Of a stretch of DNA of 64,000 nt, positions 43,893 through 53,893 are shown piece by piece (the stretch's first letter is position 1; each line of letters opens with the position of its first letter). A program made the translations under genes and the position numbers. The DNA is taken from positions 186,001 to 250,000 of the forward strand of contig JBGALE010000002.1 of the NCBI GenBank assembly GCA_044223995.1, written 5' to 3'. The stretch comes from JACMLD01 sp044223995 (GTDB lineage: Bacteria; Bacteroidota; Bacteroidia; Chitinophagales; Chitinophagaceae). Under the pieces are notes generated by a model that saw only the letters and a program-made list of their open reading frames with translations, was not told the origin of the DNA and made no database searches.

Positions 43893-44996
43893 ATGAAATT
43901 CAATTTCTATACCAGCATTACAACATTTTCGCTTCTCTTATTGGCGGCCTGTTCCAATCATGATGCAGTGGAAGGCACGCAAATGCCGGAAAAGGTTTGC
44001 ATTACTGACTCGCTCAGTAAAATCATAGTAATCGATACTGCCATTACCAGTAATATCCATGATGAGTTAAAACTCTCCGGCGAAATCAATTTCGACGACA
44101 ATAAAGTGGTAAAAGTATTTCCCTTCAGCAGTGGACAGGTAGTGGAAGTAAAAGTATCTGTCGGCGACAAAGTAACCAAAGGACAAACACTGGCCATTAT
44201 CAAAAGTGCGGAAGTAGCCGGCAATTACAATGATTTATCTGCCTCTGGTAATGACCTGGCGATTGCTAAAAAACAACTGGACAATGCAGCATCATTGTAT
44301 CAAAGTGGAATTGCCAGCGAACGTGAGTACATCGAGGCAAAGGAAAATTACAATAAGATGCTCGCGAGCGCCAATAAAATAAAGGAACAACTGTCCATCA
44401 ATGGTGGCGGGCACACCATGGCCGGCGGTCAATACATCATTACTGCTCCAATGAATGGATATGTGGTAGAGAAAAAAATTAACCCTGGTGGATTCATCAG
44501 GGGCGATAATGGCGATAACCTGTTTACCATTGGTGATATCAGGGACGTATGGGTATGGGCCAATGTGTATGAAACCGATATTGCCAAAGTAAAGGAAGGC
44601 TACTCTGCCAGTGTAACCACGCTCGCCTACCCCGATTCTATTTTCAAAGGAGTCATCGACAAGGTAAACCAGGTACTCGATCCTGTTACCAAGGTGATGA
44701 AGATCAGGGTTCGTTTACCCAACCCCGGTATGAAACTAAAACCGGAAATGTTTGCCAACATCAGTATTGAAAACAACCAGGGGAAAAAGGCAGTCTCCAT
44801 ACCTGAGCAGGCATTGATCAATGACAATGGAAGAACGTTTGTGGTAGTATACAATGGAAAATGTGATTTATCCATCAGGCCGGTTCAGGTAATCCAAAGT
44901 ACTGCAGGCAGGGCTTATATACAATCTGGTTTGCAGGAAGGTGAAAAAGTTATTTCTAAAAATCAAATCCTGCTGTTCCGCGCACTCTCTTCCTGA
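43893..44996 (+). CDS. RND efflux periplasmic adaptor, lipoprotein (efflux operon 2)
   Basis: A 367-residue membrane-fusion lipoprotein (lipobox LLAAC, Cys near 20), paralogue of that at 38163-39275. The lipoyl halves SSGQVVEVKVSVGDKVTKGQTLAII and APMNGYVVEKKI, the hairpin between them, and the barrel region DIRDVWVWANVYETDIAKVKEG are all present. No metal-binding His/Met cluster is visible. It bridges the RND trimer and the TolC-like channel and lies 42 bases before the pump gene. Confidence 0.93.
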   Translation: MKFNFYTSITTFSLLLLAACSNHDAVEGTQMPEKVCITDSLSKIIVIDTAITSNIHDELKLSGEINFDDNKVVKVFPFSSGQVVEVKVSVGDKVTKGQTLAIIKSAEVAGNYNDLSASGNDLAIAKKQLDNAASLYQSGIASEREYIEAKENYNKMLASANKIKEQLSINGGGHTMAGGQYIITAPMNGYVVEKKINPGGFIRGDNGDNLFTIGDIRDVWVWANVYETDIAKVKEGYSASVTTLAYPDSIFKGVIDKVNQVLDPVTKVMKIRVRLPNPGMKLKPEMFANISIENNQGKKAVSIPEQALINDNGRTFVVVYNGKCDLSIRPVQVIQSTAGRAYIQSGLQEGEKVISKNQILLFRALSS

Positions 44997-45038
44997 TTCG
45001 TATAAATATTCTGCCACCAGCTTTTATACCAGAGATAT

Positions 45039-48000
45039 ATGAACAAATTCATAAAAAGTATTATCCACTTCTCACTGCGTCATCGCTATTTTGTTTTTTT
45101 TATGACGCTGGTCCTTGTTGCCATTGGTATATGGAGTTATAAGGAAACACCCATTGAAACCTTTCCCGACGTTACCAACACACAGATTGTAATCATTACG
45201 CAATGGCCTGGCCGAAGCGCTGAAGAAGTAGAAAAATTTATTACTATACCGCTGGAAACAGTTTTGAATTCTGTACAGAAAAAAGCAAACCTCCGCACCA
45301 ATTCATCCTTCGGTTTAAGTTATATCACTCTTATTTTTGATGATGACGTGGATGATGCTTTCGCAAGGCAACAGGTCATGAGCCGTATTATCAATGCAGA
45401 TTTACCGGAAGGTATCAAACCTGAAGTGCAGCCGCCATACGGACCTACCGGCGAAATTTACCGCTACACTTTGCGAAGCAGTATCAAAAATATCCGTGAG
45501 CTGACCGCCATACAGGATTGGGTACTTGACAGGCAGTTTAAGGCGGTGCCAGGCGTAGCAGATGTCAACAGCTTCGGCGGTGAAGAAAGAATATTCGAAG
45601 TGAGTGTGAACCCCGATCTGCTTATAAAATATAACCTCACTTCACTCGATGTATACAATGCTGTCGCTAAAAGTAATGTCAATGTAGGCGGCGATGTTAT
45701 CCAGCGAAACGGACAGGCTTATGTGGTCCGTGGTATAGGATTGTTGAATAATATTGATGAGATCAACAATATTATCATTACAAAGATTAACGGCGTGCCA
45801 CTGCTTGTGAAGAATGTAGCTACTGTAGTGGAATCGCACGCACCGTTGCTGGGTTCTGTTTCAAAAGACAATGTCCCCAACCAGATCGAAGGCATCATTG
45901 TCATGCGAAAAGGCGAAAACCCCAGTGAAGTACTTGACAGGGTACATGATAAAATCAATAAGCTTAATAAATCCATTCTTCCAAAAGACGTAAAGATTGT
46001 TCCATTCTATGACCGGACTGTATTGATGGATTACGCTACCGAAACTGTCATTCACAACCTAATTGAAGGTATTGTACTGGTAACCGTCATCGTATTGCTA
46101 TTCATGGCAGATTGGCGAACGACCGTTACCGTTAGTATCATTATACCGCTGTCATTACTGTTTGCATTTATTTGTATGCGGGTCAAGGGAATGAACGCCA
46201 ACCTGCTCAGCATGGGTGCTGTCGATTTTGGTATCATCATCGATGGCGCTGTGGTGATGGTAGAGGGATTGTTTGTTGCGCTCGATCACAAGGCGAGGGA
46301 AGTCGGTATGGAAAAATTCAATAAGCTGGCAAAGCTCGGCCTCTTCAAAAATAAAGGTGCAGAAATGGGTAAATCCATTTTCTTTTCCAAGCTCATCATC
46401 ATCACCTGCCTTATTCCCATATTTGCATTTCAAAAAGTGGAAGGTAAAATGTTCTCTCCACTGGCCTATACACTGGGTTTTGCGTTGCTGGGCGCGCTGA
46501 TTTTTACCCTTACGCTTGTGCCTGCACTCTCCAGCATACTCCTTAGAAAAAATGTACGCGAAAAACACAATGTTATCGTCATCTTTTTTGAACGCGGCGT
46601 GGGGAAACTTTTTAAACTGGTATACAGCAACCAGAAAAAAAGCATCATTGTTGCTTTTGCCATTATGCTGCTCACTTTTGTATCTGCCAAATTTCTCGGA
46701 TCAGAATTCCTTCCTCAATTGAATGAAGGCGCATTGTGGGTGACTGCCGAATTGCCCCGGAGTGTTTCACTGGATGAAGCCGATACGCTGTCAAAGAAAA
46801 TGGTAGAAATCATCCAGCAGTTCCCCGAAGTCAGCCATACACTAACCCAGGTTGGCCGTACCAATGATGGCACCGACCCAAAAGGTTTTTTTAATGTACA
46901 GGTAGCGGTCGATTTATTGCCAAAAGAAAAATGGAAACGAAAGATCACGCCAGATCAATTGGTGGATGAAATGGACAGAAAGCTAAAGCAGTTTCCCGGT
47001 ATTGTTTACAACTATTCGCAACCGATACGCGATAACGTGGCTGAAGCAGTGGCAGGTGTGCCTGCTGCCCTCGCTGTAAAAATATTTGGACAGGATTTTA
47101 ATGTGCTTGACAGCAGCGCCACACAGGTAATGTCGATCCTGAAAAATATCAAAGGTGTGGAGGATCTTGGTGTCATCAGGAATCTCGGACAGCCCGAATT
47201 CAGGATTGAACTCGACCAGCAAAAAATGGCCTTCTATGGTGTAAATACTGCCGATGCAAATGCGGTTATTGAAATGGCTATTGGCGGTAAGGCTGCGACA
47301 CAATTGTACGAAGGTGAAAGAAAATTTGACATACGTGTGCGCTACCAGGAAGATTACCGGGCCACACAACAAGCCATTGAAAATTTAATGGTGCCCACCA
47401 ACGATGGCAGCAAAGTGCCGCTGAAGGAAATTTCTGAAATACGGACGTTAACAGGCCCTGCTTTTATTTACCGGGACAACAATACACGTTATATCACGGT
47501 AAAATTTTCTGTGCGGGACCGCGACCTTGGAAGTACTATTAAGGAAGCACAGGAAAAAGTAAATGCCGGCTTTGCTCTTCCGGACGGATACGAGATGACC
47601 TGGAATGGCGAATTTGAAAACCAGCAGCGCGCCACCAAAACACTGGGCCGCGTAGTCCCTGTTTGTTTGCTCGTGATATTCCTCTTGCTCTTTATCACAT
47701 TTGGCAATGTAAAAGATTCCATACTTACCATTCTCAACGTCCCCTTTGCATTGATTGGCGGCATACTGGCGCTGCATATAACCAATATCAATTTCAGTAT
47801 ATCAGCAGGTATAGGTTTTATTGCACTCTTTGGAGTTTGTATACAAAATGGTGTTATACTCATTTCAGTATTTCGCAAAAACCTCGATGAGGGTATGCAC
47901 CTCGATGAAGCTATTCACCAGGGTGTGTTGTCGCGTGTGCGGCCGGTAGTCATGACAGCACTCATGGCCATGATTGGTTTAATGCCTGCTGCTGTTTCAA

Positions 48001-48176
48001 CAGGTATTGGAAGTGAAACACAAAAACCACTCGCCATCGTCGTGATTGGTGGCCTGATTACTGCTACTATTCTAACGTTGCTGATTCTTCCGGTCATTTA
48101 TGCACTGGTCTTTAAGTTTATGCACCATCGCAGCAGCAGGAATATCCTGAAAAAAGTGGGTATCATCAGCAAATAG
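45039..48176 (+). CDS. CzcA/CusA-family heavy-metal RND efflux pump (operon 2)
   Basis: A 1045-residue RND pump very similar over its whole length to that at 39314-42469, with conserved landmarks at the same positions: PIETFPDVTNTQ, WPGRSAEEVEKFI, proton relay D396/D402/E409 in helix 4 and PTGEIYRYTLR in the first porter loop. Differences are scattered, densest in the porter domain (about 560-680), so the substrates may differ. Same operon order as the first set, consistent with tandem duplication of a three-gene operon followed by divergence. A GC-rich hairpin follows at 48215-48245. Confidence 0.95.
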   Translation: MNKFIKSIIHFSLRHRYFVFFMTLVLVAIGIWSYKETPIETFPDVTNTQIVIITQWPGRSAEEVEKFITIPLETVLNSVQKKANLRTNSSFGLSYITLIFDDDVDDAFARQQVMSRIINADLPEGIKPEVQPPYGPTGEIYRYTLRSSIKNIRELTAIQDWVLDRQFKAVPGVADVNSFGGEERIFEVSVNPDLLIKYNLTSLDVYNAVAKSNVNVGGDVIQRNGQAYVVRGIGLLNNIDEINNIIITKINGVPLLVKNVATVVESHAPLLGSVSKDNVPNQIEGIIVMRKGENPSEVLDRVHDKINKLNKSILPKDVKIVPFYDRTVLMDYATETVIHNLIEGIVLVTVIVLLFMADWRTTVTVSIIIPLSLLFAFICMRVKGMNANLLSMGAVDFGIIIDGAVVMVEGLFVALDHKAREVGMEKFNKLAKLGLFKNKGAEMGKSIFFSKLIIITCLIPIFAFQKVEGKMFSPLAYTLGFALLGALIFTLTLVPALSSILLRKNVREKHNVIVIFFERGVGKLFKLVYSNQKKSIIVAFAIMLLTFVSAKFLGSEFLPQLNEGALWVTAELPRSVSLDEADTLSKKMVEIIQQFPEVSHTLTQVGRTNDGTDPKGFFNVQVAVDLLPKEKWKRKITPDQLVDEMDRKLKQFPGIVYNYSQPIRDNVAEAVAGVPAALAVKIFGQDFNVLDSSATQVMSILKNIKGVEDLGVIRNLGQPEFRIELDQQKMAFYGVNTADANAVIEMAIGGKAATQLYEGERKFDIRVRYQEDYRATQQAIENLMVPTNDGSKVPLKEISEIRTLTGPAFIYRDNNTRYITVKFSVRDRDLGSTIKEAQEKVNAGFALPDGYEMTWNGEFENQQRATKTLGRVVPVCLLVIFLLLFITFGNVKDSILTILNVPFALIGGILALHITNINFSISAGIGFIALFGVCIQNGVILISVFRKNLDEGMHLDEAIHQGVLSRVRPVVMTALMAMIGLMPAAVSTGIGSETQKPLAIVVIGGLITATILTLLILPVIYALVFKFMHHRSSRNILKKVGIISK

Positions 48177-48214
48177 AAGTTCGATGTTTAAATAGCTCAC
48201 ATTTGATCACACCA

Positions 48215-48245
48215 ATACCCCGGGAACGACACATCCCGGGGGTAT
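48215..48245. terminator. GC-rich hairpin between convergent genes
   Basis: Stem ATACCCCGGGA (48215-48225) with TCCCGGGGGTAT (48234-48245), one bulged G, eight-base loop, between the stops of the RND gene and the tonB-like gene. A T tract is missing on both strands, so it may end transcription weakly in both directions or only stabilise 3' ends. Confidence 0.55.
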
Positions 48246-48281
48246 TGATCTTCGCAGACCTGTCACACTATTTTTCATGGA

Positions 48282-49109
48282 CTATTCCGTAGCCAGTTTG
48301 AAAGTAATGGGTTGGCGTTTGTATGATATAACGTGATGACCGTTTTGTATTGCGGGAATCCATTTACCACTTTTCTTAATTACTGTGATAGCAGCTTCCC
48401 GCAATTCTTTGGGTCCGTCGATAGCGGTTACATCGCTTACATTGCCGCCGAGATCCACGATGAACTGGATGACAACTGTTCCCTGTATTTCATTGTCGAT
48501 GGCGGGCTGCGGGTAATTATTGGCCAGGTTGCGGTTTAAGAACGCAATCCATGCACTCAATCCGCCGGGATATTCCGATTCAATCTCCACTTTAGTAAAT
48601 GGTTGCCCGTCATTGGGATCTTCTTTTTTTGTGAGTGCTACCACACCCGTAACATCAGTCTTGGTAGTAGGTACCAGGTTATCGTCTTCATTTCCATGCA
48701 CATTTATGGTTCCTATTTTGGCCCTGTTTAAATCTTCATTTTCGGGTGGCCGTTCATTTTCCGGAGGGTCTGTTGTTACAATCAATGGTTTTGTGAATTG
48801 CCGCACTTCAACATTTTGCGGTTTTGGCAATGGTTTTGGAGGTATTATAATCTGTTCTTTCTCCTTTTTAATTGTAGCATTGTCAAGATTAATATCGGGG
48901 CCTGCCAATTCTTTTCCTTTGTCTAAATGAACAGAACCTGCTACCAAATATGCAGTCAACATTAGTGTAACAACACCACCCATAATAAGAATTGATTTTC
49001 CCAGGCGCTGTTGGTACGATTTGCGGAGATCATAAGCACCATAGGTTTTGTTTCGTCCGTCGAAAATAATATCGAGGACATCCGCAGTCAGGATGTTATT
49101 GGCTTCCAT
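48282..49109 (-). CDS. Energy transducer TonB
   Basis: Inner-membrane-anchored periplasmic protein that passes proton-motive energy to TonB-dependent outer-membrane receptors. The 275 residues have a cytoplasmic N-terminus with the Bacteroidota signature FDGRNKTYGAYDLRKSYQQRL, one membrane helix (about 39-61), a Pro/Lys-rich spacer (IIIPPKPLPKPQNVEV), and a C-terminal TonB domain (about 180-275) with EYPGGLSAWIAFLNRNL, GTVVIQFIVDLGGNVSDV and a terminal strand. No exbB/exbD are adjacent. Partner receptors are not in the window. Monocistronic. Confidence 0.92.
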   Translation of the reverse strand: MEANNILTADVLDIIFDGRNKTYGAYDLRKSYQQRLGKSILIMGGVVTLMLTAYLVAGSVHLDKGKELAGPDINLDNATIKKEKEQIIIPPKPLPKPQNVEVRQFTKPLIVTTDPPENERPPENEDLNRAKIGTINVHGNEDDNLVPTTKTDVTGVVALTKKEDPNDGQPFTKVEIESEYPGGLSAWIAFLNRNLANNYPQPAIDNEIQGTVVIQFIVDLGGNVSDVTAIDGPKELREAAITVIKKSGKWIPAIQNGHHVISYKRQPITFKLATE

Positions 49110-49256
49110 GGCTATACTTTGTAAGTAAGAGCAACAGGTGGAAAAAATCCATACAAGTTCCCGGAAATATTTTTCCGGGAAGGATTATAGCAAGTTATCA
49201 TGAAGCATTTTGAAAGCGATAGTTTCGTAATTTACAGCTACCTAAAACTGCTGTTT

Positions 49257-50702
49257 ATGAAATGTTCCCCCTGCTTGTTTTTTCTTTTATTCATTGCTAT
49301 TGTCCCTGCCTATTCACAAAATAAACCAGCTACTGTTCCTGTTAACAAAAAAACGGTACTTGCGTCTATTGATTCACAACAGGGACAATTAATTGGTTTA
49401 AGCGACTCCGTATGGAAATTTGCAGAAACTGCATTAAAGGAAACAAAATCGGCACGCGTGCTCGCCGATTATGCAGAAAAAAAAGGGTTTACCGTTCAAC
49501 GCGGTGTTGCGGAAATGCCCAGTGCTTTTATTGCCAGTTATGGTTCGGGTAAACCCATTATTGGTATACTTGGAGAATTTGATGCGTTACCCGGTCTATC
49601 CCAAAAAGCACAAACCAAGCGGGAAGCATTAAACGAAAATGCACCGGGTCATGGATGCGGGCACAATATGTTTGGCGCTGCGAGCCTCGGTGCAGCAGTG
49701 GCCATTAAAGAATTGATTGCCTCTGGAAAAATAAAAGGTACCATTCGTTTTTACGGAACACCGGCGGAAGAAGATATTGGTGGCAAAATTTATATGGCGC
49801 GTGCAGGTTTGTTTAACGATCTCGATGTTTGTCTCGACTGGCACCCAGATTATGAGAACAAGGCGAACATGCAAAGCTCACAATCAATGGTGAGTTACCT
49901 GGTAGAATTCAAAGGCAAAAGTGCACACGCTGCTTCTGACCCATGGAATGGAAAAAGTGCATTGGATGGTGCAGAATTTTTCGCCCATGGTATCAATTAC
50001 CTGCGCGAACATGTTCGCCCAAGTGTACGCATGCATTATGTGTTTAAGAAAGCTGGCGATGTACCCAATGTAGTTCCTGCAGAAGCCAGTGTATGGATAT
50101 GGCTGCGGGATTCCAAACGCAGTGGTGTAGCCGTAGTGGAAAAGAGAATGCGTGAAATAGCACAGGGCGCCGCAACGATGGCCGGTGTTGAAAGCAATAT
50201 AAAATTATTGAGTGGTGACTATGAATTGCTGATCAATGAAACCGGCGCAAAAGCATTACATGCAAACATGGAACTTGTAGGACCAGTTACCTATACAAAA
50301 GAAGAAACCGATTTTGCCAATGACATTATGAAACAATATGGATCAGAAGCAAAAGGTATCAATGGATCTATCAAGCCACTGGAAGTGAACAAGGCAGACC
50401 CGGATGGTGGCTCAACAGATGTAGGAGATGTCAGCTATATTGTTCCGGAGATTACGTTACTGGCCACCACTGCACCCTATGAATCACCCTGGCATTCATG
50501 GGTAGTAGTTGCCTGTGGTGGTATGTCAATTGGCCATAAGGGAATGTTGTTTGCAGCAAAATGCTTGTCCACTACGATGGTGGATTTATTTGAAAACGAA
50601 AAACTGCGACAGGATATCCGGAAAGAATTTGAACAAAGAAAAGGAAACGAAGTGTGGAAGGCCATGCTGCCAGACGGCCCGCCACCCGTACCAAAACAAT
50701 AA
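49257..50702 (+). CDS. M20-family amidohydrolase (AbgB-like), secreted
   Basis: Zinc-dependent hydrolase of the M20/M40 amidohydrolase group, closest in layout to p-aminobenzoyl-glutamate hydrolase subunit B (AbgB). 481 residues from ATG 49257, where a clean signal peptide begins (KCSPCLFFLLFIAIVPAYSQ); an in-frame ATG at 49200 would add 19 residues in front of it. Motifs: GILGEFDALPGL, GHGCGHNMFGAASLG, GTPAEEDIGGKIYMARAG, DWHPDYENKANMQSSQSM, and the dimerisation-domain lead SAHAASDPWNGKSALDG. The natural substrate is unknown. Likely periplasmic. It stands alone and is convergent with the T9SS protein gene (50 bases between stops). Confidence 0.9.
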   Translation: MKCSPCLFFLLFIAIVPAYSQNKPATVPVNKKTVLASIDSQQGQLIGLSDSVWKFAETALKETKSARVLADYAEKKGFTVQRGVAEMPSAFIASYGSGKPIIGILGEFDALPGLSQKAQTKREALNENAPGHGCGHNMFGAASLGAAVAIKELIASGKIKGTIRFYGTPAEEDIGGKIYMARAGLFNDLDVCLDWHPDYENKANMQSSQSMVSYLVEFKGKSAHAASDPWNGKSALDGAEFFAHGINYLREHVRPSVRMHYVFKKAGDVPNVVPAEASVWIWLRDSKRSGVAVVEKRMREIAQGAATMAGVESNIKLLSGDYELLINETGAKALHANMELVGPVTYTKEETDFANDIMKQYGSEAKGINGSIKPLEVNKADPDGGSTDVGDVSYIVPEITLLATTAPYESPWHSWVVVACGGMSIGHKGMLFAAKCLSTTMVDLFENEKLRQDIRKEFEQRKGNEVWKAMLPDGPPPVPKQ

Positions 50703-50751
50703 CAACGTTTCCGATTCTTTGAATGAACCTGGTACTAAATAATTCCCAGGT

Positions 50752-52920
50752 TTATTGTTTGACTATTTTATTTTTCCATTGATGACCATTGGCATCATAC
50801 ACGACAGCGATATAGACACCCGGCGAAAGACCTGCTGTTGGTATAACAGTGTGGCCACTGCCTATGGATTGCTGTTTGACACAGGCGCCTGTGGTATTGT
50901 AGAGCAAAAATCTATTGATTCCCACGGCAGTGCTGGAAATAATTTCGATGTTATCATGGCCCGACCAAATCCTTACTGCGTCTTTTACCGAACTTGTTTC
51001 CGGGGCTACCCGCATTATTCTTGAATAAATGGTATAACCTGTTTTTTCGGTTGCCTTTACCCGGTAGTACCGTGTATATGCTATCGTACCCGTATCGGTG
51101 AAACGATTTTTTTTGAAATAGGGGTTTGTACTTGTTATGGTTCCTATCTGACGGAACGTTATGCCATCGGTGCTTCTTTCAATCTCATACGAAGCAATAT
51201 TTTCATCATTTGTGAGCTGCCAGTTTATTATAGTAGCAGCATCCTGTACAAACGCGTTGCTGTATTGAAAATGCAATGGAAGCACGAAGAGGCATTGCTT
51301 CAGCACAATGTTGTCTATATAAAAATCATTACCCGAAGCAGCGTCTGTTGTAGCACGTACATTGATGGTGTAAATAGTGTCTTCAGGTACAGTAAATATG
51401 GTATTTAAGAAATCCCAGGGCGCTGTCGCTGCATCACTTTGCAAATTAGCAGAAATGGGCAGAAACATACTGTATGTATTTATAATAGCGCCGTTTTTAA
51501 CCAGCTCCAAAACGATAGCAGCGGGGGCAAAAGCGCCCTGTGTCGAGCGGTTGGCATTTTTTGCAGCAGCAGCAAATATATAATTCACACCTGCCAGCAG
51601 GTGAAGATTGGGTTGGATGAATATTTTTTTACTGGTGTCTGTTGAACCATTGACCGCAAGAAAATTATCACTCCACAATCCGGTGGTAGCGCCAAAAGTT
51701 GGCCGCCAGCCTGTGAAATTATCGTTTAACAGGTTTCCCCTGATCGACGGGCCTGTAGGCGATTGTTGGTTGTCAACTTGTACAGAACCAGGAAAACAGG
51801 TAATGGAATATTCCTGCGCATTGGTTAAAACACCCAGAGAATTAGAGGTGTTCCGGGAAAAAGTGTAATCTGATTCGCCCGGCAGTAAGCCGGTAAATAA
51901 TTCCGGGTGTGACCCATCCATAAAATTTGGACGGTTGGGGTGAATGCCGGCAAAATTACCGGTATTGATGCCAAATCTTCCACTGTCTGCAACCGTAATT
52001 AGATTTTGCTCCAGTGCATTACTTGCACAACTACTAATGTTTGCAAATTGCGGATAGTCAAATCCAAAATCAATATTAGAAGACAGATCAAAACGGTTAT
52101 TGACAAAATCTATACTGTAAGAAAATGCAGCATCAGGAACAGTTGATTCCGCTACTTGCAAATATGTATTGTCGTAGGTCACCTGCGATGTCTCGCAAAC
52201 AGGGATTAAGCTATCAGGTGGAACCACTACAATAGAGTAATTCCCGTAAAGAGGCCCGGTGGCCGACAAACAAAACTGGTAAGCACCGGCTGCATCCGTG
52301 GTAGTGGTATATTGGATCCCATCCTGTCGTGTTAAGACAATGGTTACACCCTGCAATGGTGTGTCAACACCCGCTGTATATGTACTACTTCGGTCACCAT
52401 CGTCTTTAAATACCGTGCCGCCAAGACAGGTTCCATCAAACATTTCCACTTCACCCAGGTAAATGGGGGCAAGGCTGTTACTGACTGTAAGTTTGTAAAA
52501 TTGATAAGCTGTGGAATTAGGGACTGCGTATATATTTCCCTGGTAAGCGCCCGGGAATGTTTCACCACTCCGTGTATCAAGCACTGTCCATGAAAGGTTG
52601 TCATTGGATCCCTCGAGGGTCCAGTCCGTCGGATCGAAAGTAGCACCAAGTGAAGCGGAATTAATAGAATAGGCGCGGCAGGTTCGTGCATTGCCCGCAC
52701 CGAGATCAAAAGTGACAGCGGCAGCATTGCAATTAAATACCGTGGGCGTGCCACCGTTATTATCTGTAAGGTTAGATAACCCAAATGTAACAGGGCAGTT
52801 GGAAGTTTTTGAAACAGCGGGCGCCAGAAAATCAACCAGTGAATTTTGAGCGTATAACGCCGGGCAAACACAGCAACTGGCTCCAATAAGAAACAGTTGT
52901 TTCACTTTTTGTAAGATCAT
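50752..52920 (-). CDS. Secreted multidomain protein with T9SS type A sorting domain
   Basis: A 722-residue exported protein. Signal peptide to about residue 24 (CPALYAQ); a discoidin-like region (about 60-165, TDWTLEGSNDNLSWTVLDTRSGETF, YQFYKLTVSN, YLGEVEMFDGTC); an SdrD-B/CNA-like repeat domain (about 165-260, GGTVFKDDGDRS with PLQGVTIVLTRQDG); a further jelly-roll-like domain (about 380-545); a fibronectin-III-like segment (NWQLTNDENIASYEIERSTDG); and a C-terminal T9SS sorting domain (about 650-722, ending in VYIAVVYDANGHQWKNKIVKQ). Such proteins are anchored at or released from the cell surface; no catalytic domain is evident, so adhesion is a reasonable guess. Confidence 0.87.
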   Translation of the reverse strand: MILQKVKQLFLIGASCCVCPALYAQNSLVDFLAPAVSKTSNCPVTFGLSNLTDNNGGTPTVFNCNAAAVTFDLGAGNARTCRAYSINSASLGATFDPTDWTLEGSNDNLSWTVLDTRSGETFPGAYQGNIYAVPNSTAYQFYKLTVSNSLAPIYLGEVEMFDGTCLGGTVFKDDGDRSSTYTAGVDTPLQGVTIVLTRQDGIQYTTTTDAAGAYQFCLSATGPLYGNYSIVVVPPDSLIPVCETSQVTYDNTYLQVAESTVPDAAFSYSIDFVNNRFDLSSNIDFGFDYPQFANISSCASNALEQNLITVADSGRFGINTGNFAGIHPNRPNFMDGSHPELFTGLLPGESDYTFSRNTSNSLGVLTNAQEYSITCFPGSVQVDNQQSPTGPSIRGNLLNDNFTGWRPTFGATTGLWSDNFLAVNGSTDTSKKIFIQPNLHLLAGVNYIFAAAAKNANRSTQGAFAPAAIVLELVKNGAIINTYSMFLPISANLQSDAATAPWDFLNTIFTVPEDTIYTINVRATTDAASGNDFYIDNIVLKQCLFVLPLHFQYSNAFVQDAATIINWQLTNDENIASYEIERSTDGITFRQIGTITSTNPYFKKNRFTDTGTIAYTRYYRVKATEKTGYTIYSRIMRVAPETSSVKDAVRIWSGHDNIEIISSTAVGINRFLLYNTTGACVKQQSIGSGHTVIPTAGLSPGVYIAVVYDANGHQWKNKIVKQ

Positions 52921-53212
52921 GGGTACAGGTTTTTAATACTGATATTTTTGATTAAGCCTGCAAAATACTCAGCCGCACCCAAGCGTACTATAAAGAATCT
53001 TCTATGTGACTATAGAATTTTTTCTATGCCGCTATTTTATTAGTATCCAGATCAATAGGCCTGGGCCTATTGACATCTTTACAGTATCGGTACCTTTTTT
53101 GAAGAAAATAGGAGACGAAATATTGCAGAATATGCCCGCATATCCGGGGCGCCATTCTTTTCTTCTTTAATGTGTATCTTTAAGCAGGAAACCATCTTTT
53201 GAAAAAACAATC

Positions 53213-53737
53213 ATGATCAGGCGGCTATTACTCATTGCTTTCATAGTATCTGCAGGTTGCAGCAAGCAGGGGTTTTCTCCAGCTTATAAGGTACCTGCCG
53301 AATTTGAGCCCTATGTTACAGGATTTATCAGTGAGGCAGCGGCCAGGGGCCACCAGTTAACCATCAATAACCTGGTCATCCGGTATGATTCCACACTCGC
53401 GATGGATATTTGTGCAAAAACCAATGTGATTACGACTGCAAACGATGTACAGAAAATAATTTCAATCAACCCCATACTGCATTGCTGGCAAAATGATCAA
53501 ATGCTGGAAACACTGATTTTCCATGAGCTGGGGCATTGTATATTGGGCAGGCAGCACGACGACAGTTTGATGCCAAAGGGTTACCCGAAAAGCATAATGG
53601 TAGCCAAAGACATTACCATTTATTCTCCCTGTTTATATAATATTGGGGACCCCAATTGCGATAAGCGAAGCAGGCGGACTTATTACATCGACGAGCTATT
53701 CGACCCGTCGACACCAATACCCGATTGGGGAAAATAA
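53213..53737 (+). CDS. Lipoprotein with metzincin-like zinc-protease motif
   Basis: A 174-residue lipoprotein: signal with lipobox VSAGC (Cys near residue 16), then an alpha/beta domain with HELGHCILGRQH at 104-115, an HExxH motif with Gly and a third His spaced as HExxHxxxGxxH, one residue longer than the metzincin consensus. A downstream SIM (near residue 130) could be the Met-turn. It is most likely a small envelope zinc metallopeptidase, although substrate and activity are unknown. No operon partner: upstream lies the divergent T9SS protein, downstream the convergent trehalose gene. Confidence 0.65.
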   Translation: MIRRLLLIAFIVSAGCSKQGFSPAYKVPAEFEPYVTGFISEAAARGHQLTINNLVIRYDSTLAMDICAKTNVITTANDVQKIISINPILHCWQNDQMLETLIFHELGHCILGRQHDDSLMPKGYPKSIMVAKDITIYSPCLYNIGDPNCDKRSRRTYYIDELFDPSTPIPDWGK

Positions 53738-53893
53738 TCTTGATACACAGGGTCCCAGAGAAGAAATGAAATAATATTTTAGCTGGTTAACAGGCATTGG
53801 TGATAAAATATTAGCGGATTAAATTTCACAAATGAAGTCTATAGTAAAATATGTGGTAGCCCCTAAAACAAGCGATACAAATCTTGAATTCAG

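Noticed and set aside
48177..48281. Considered a bidirectional intrinsic terminator with full confidence
   Set aside because: The hairpin is strong but lacks a T tract on either strand, so it is listed only with moderate confidence.
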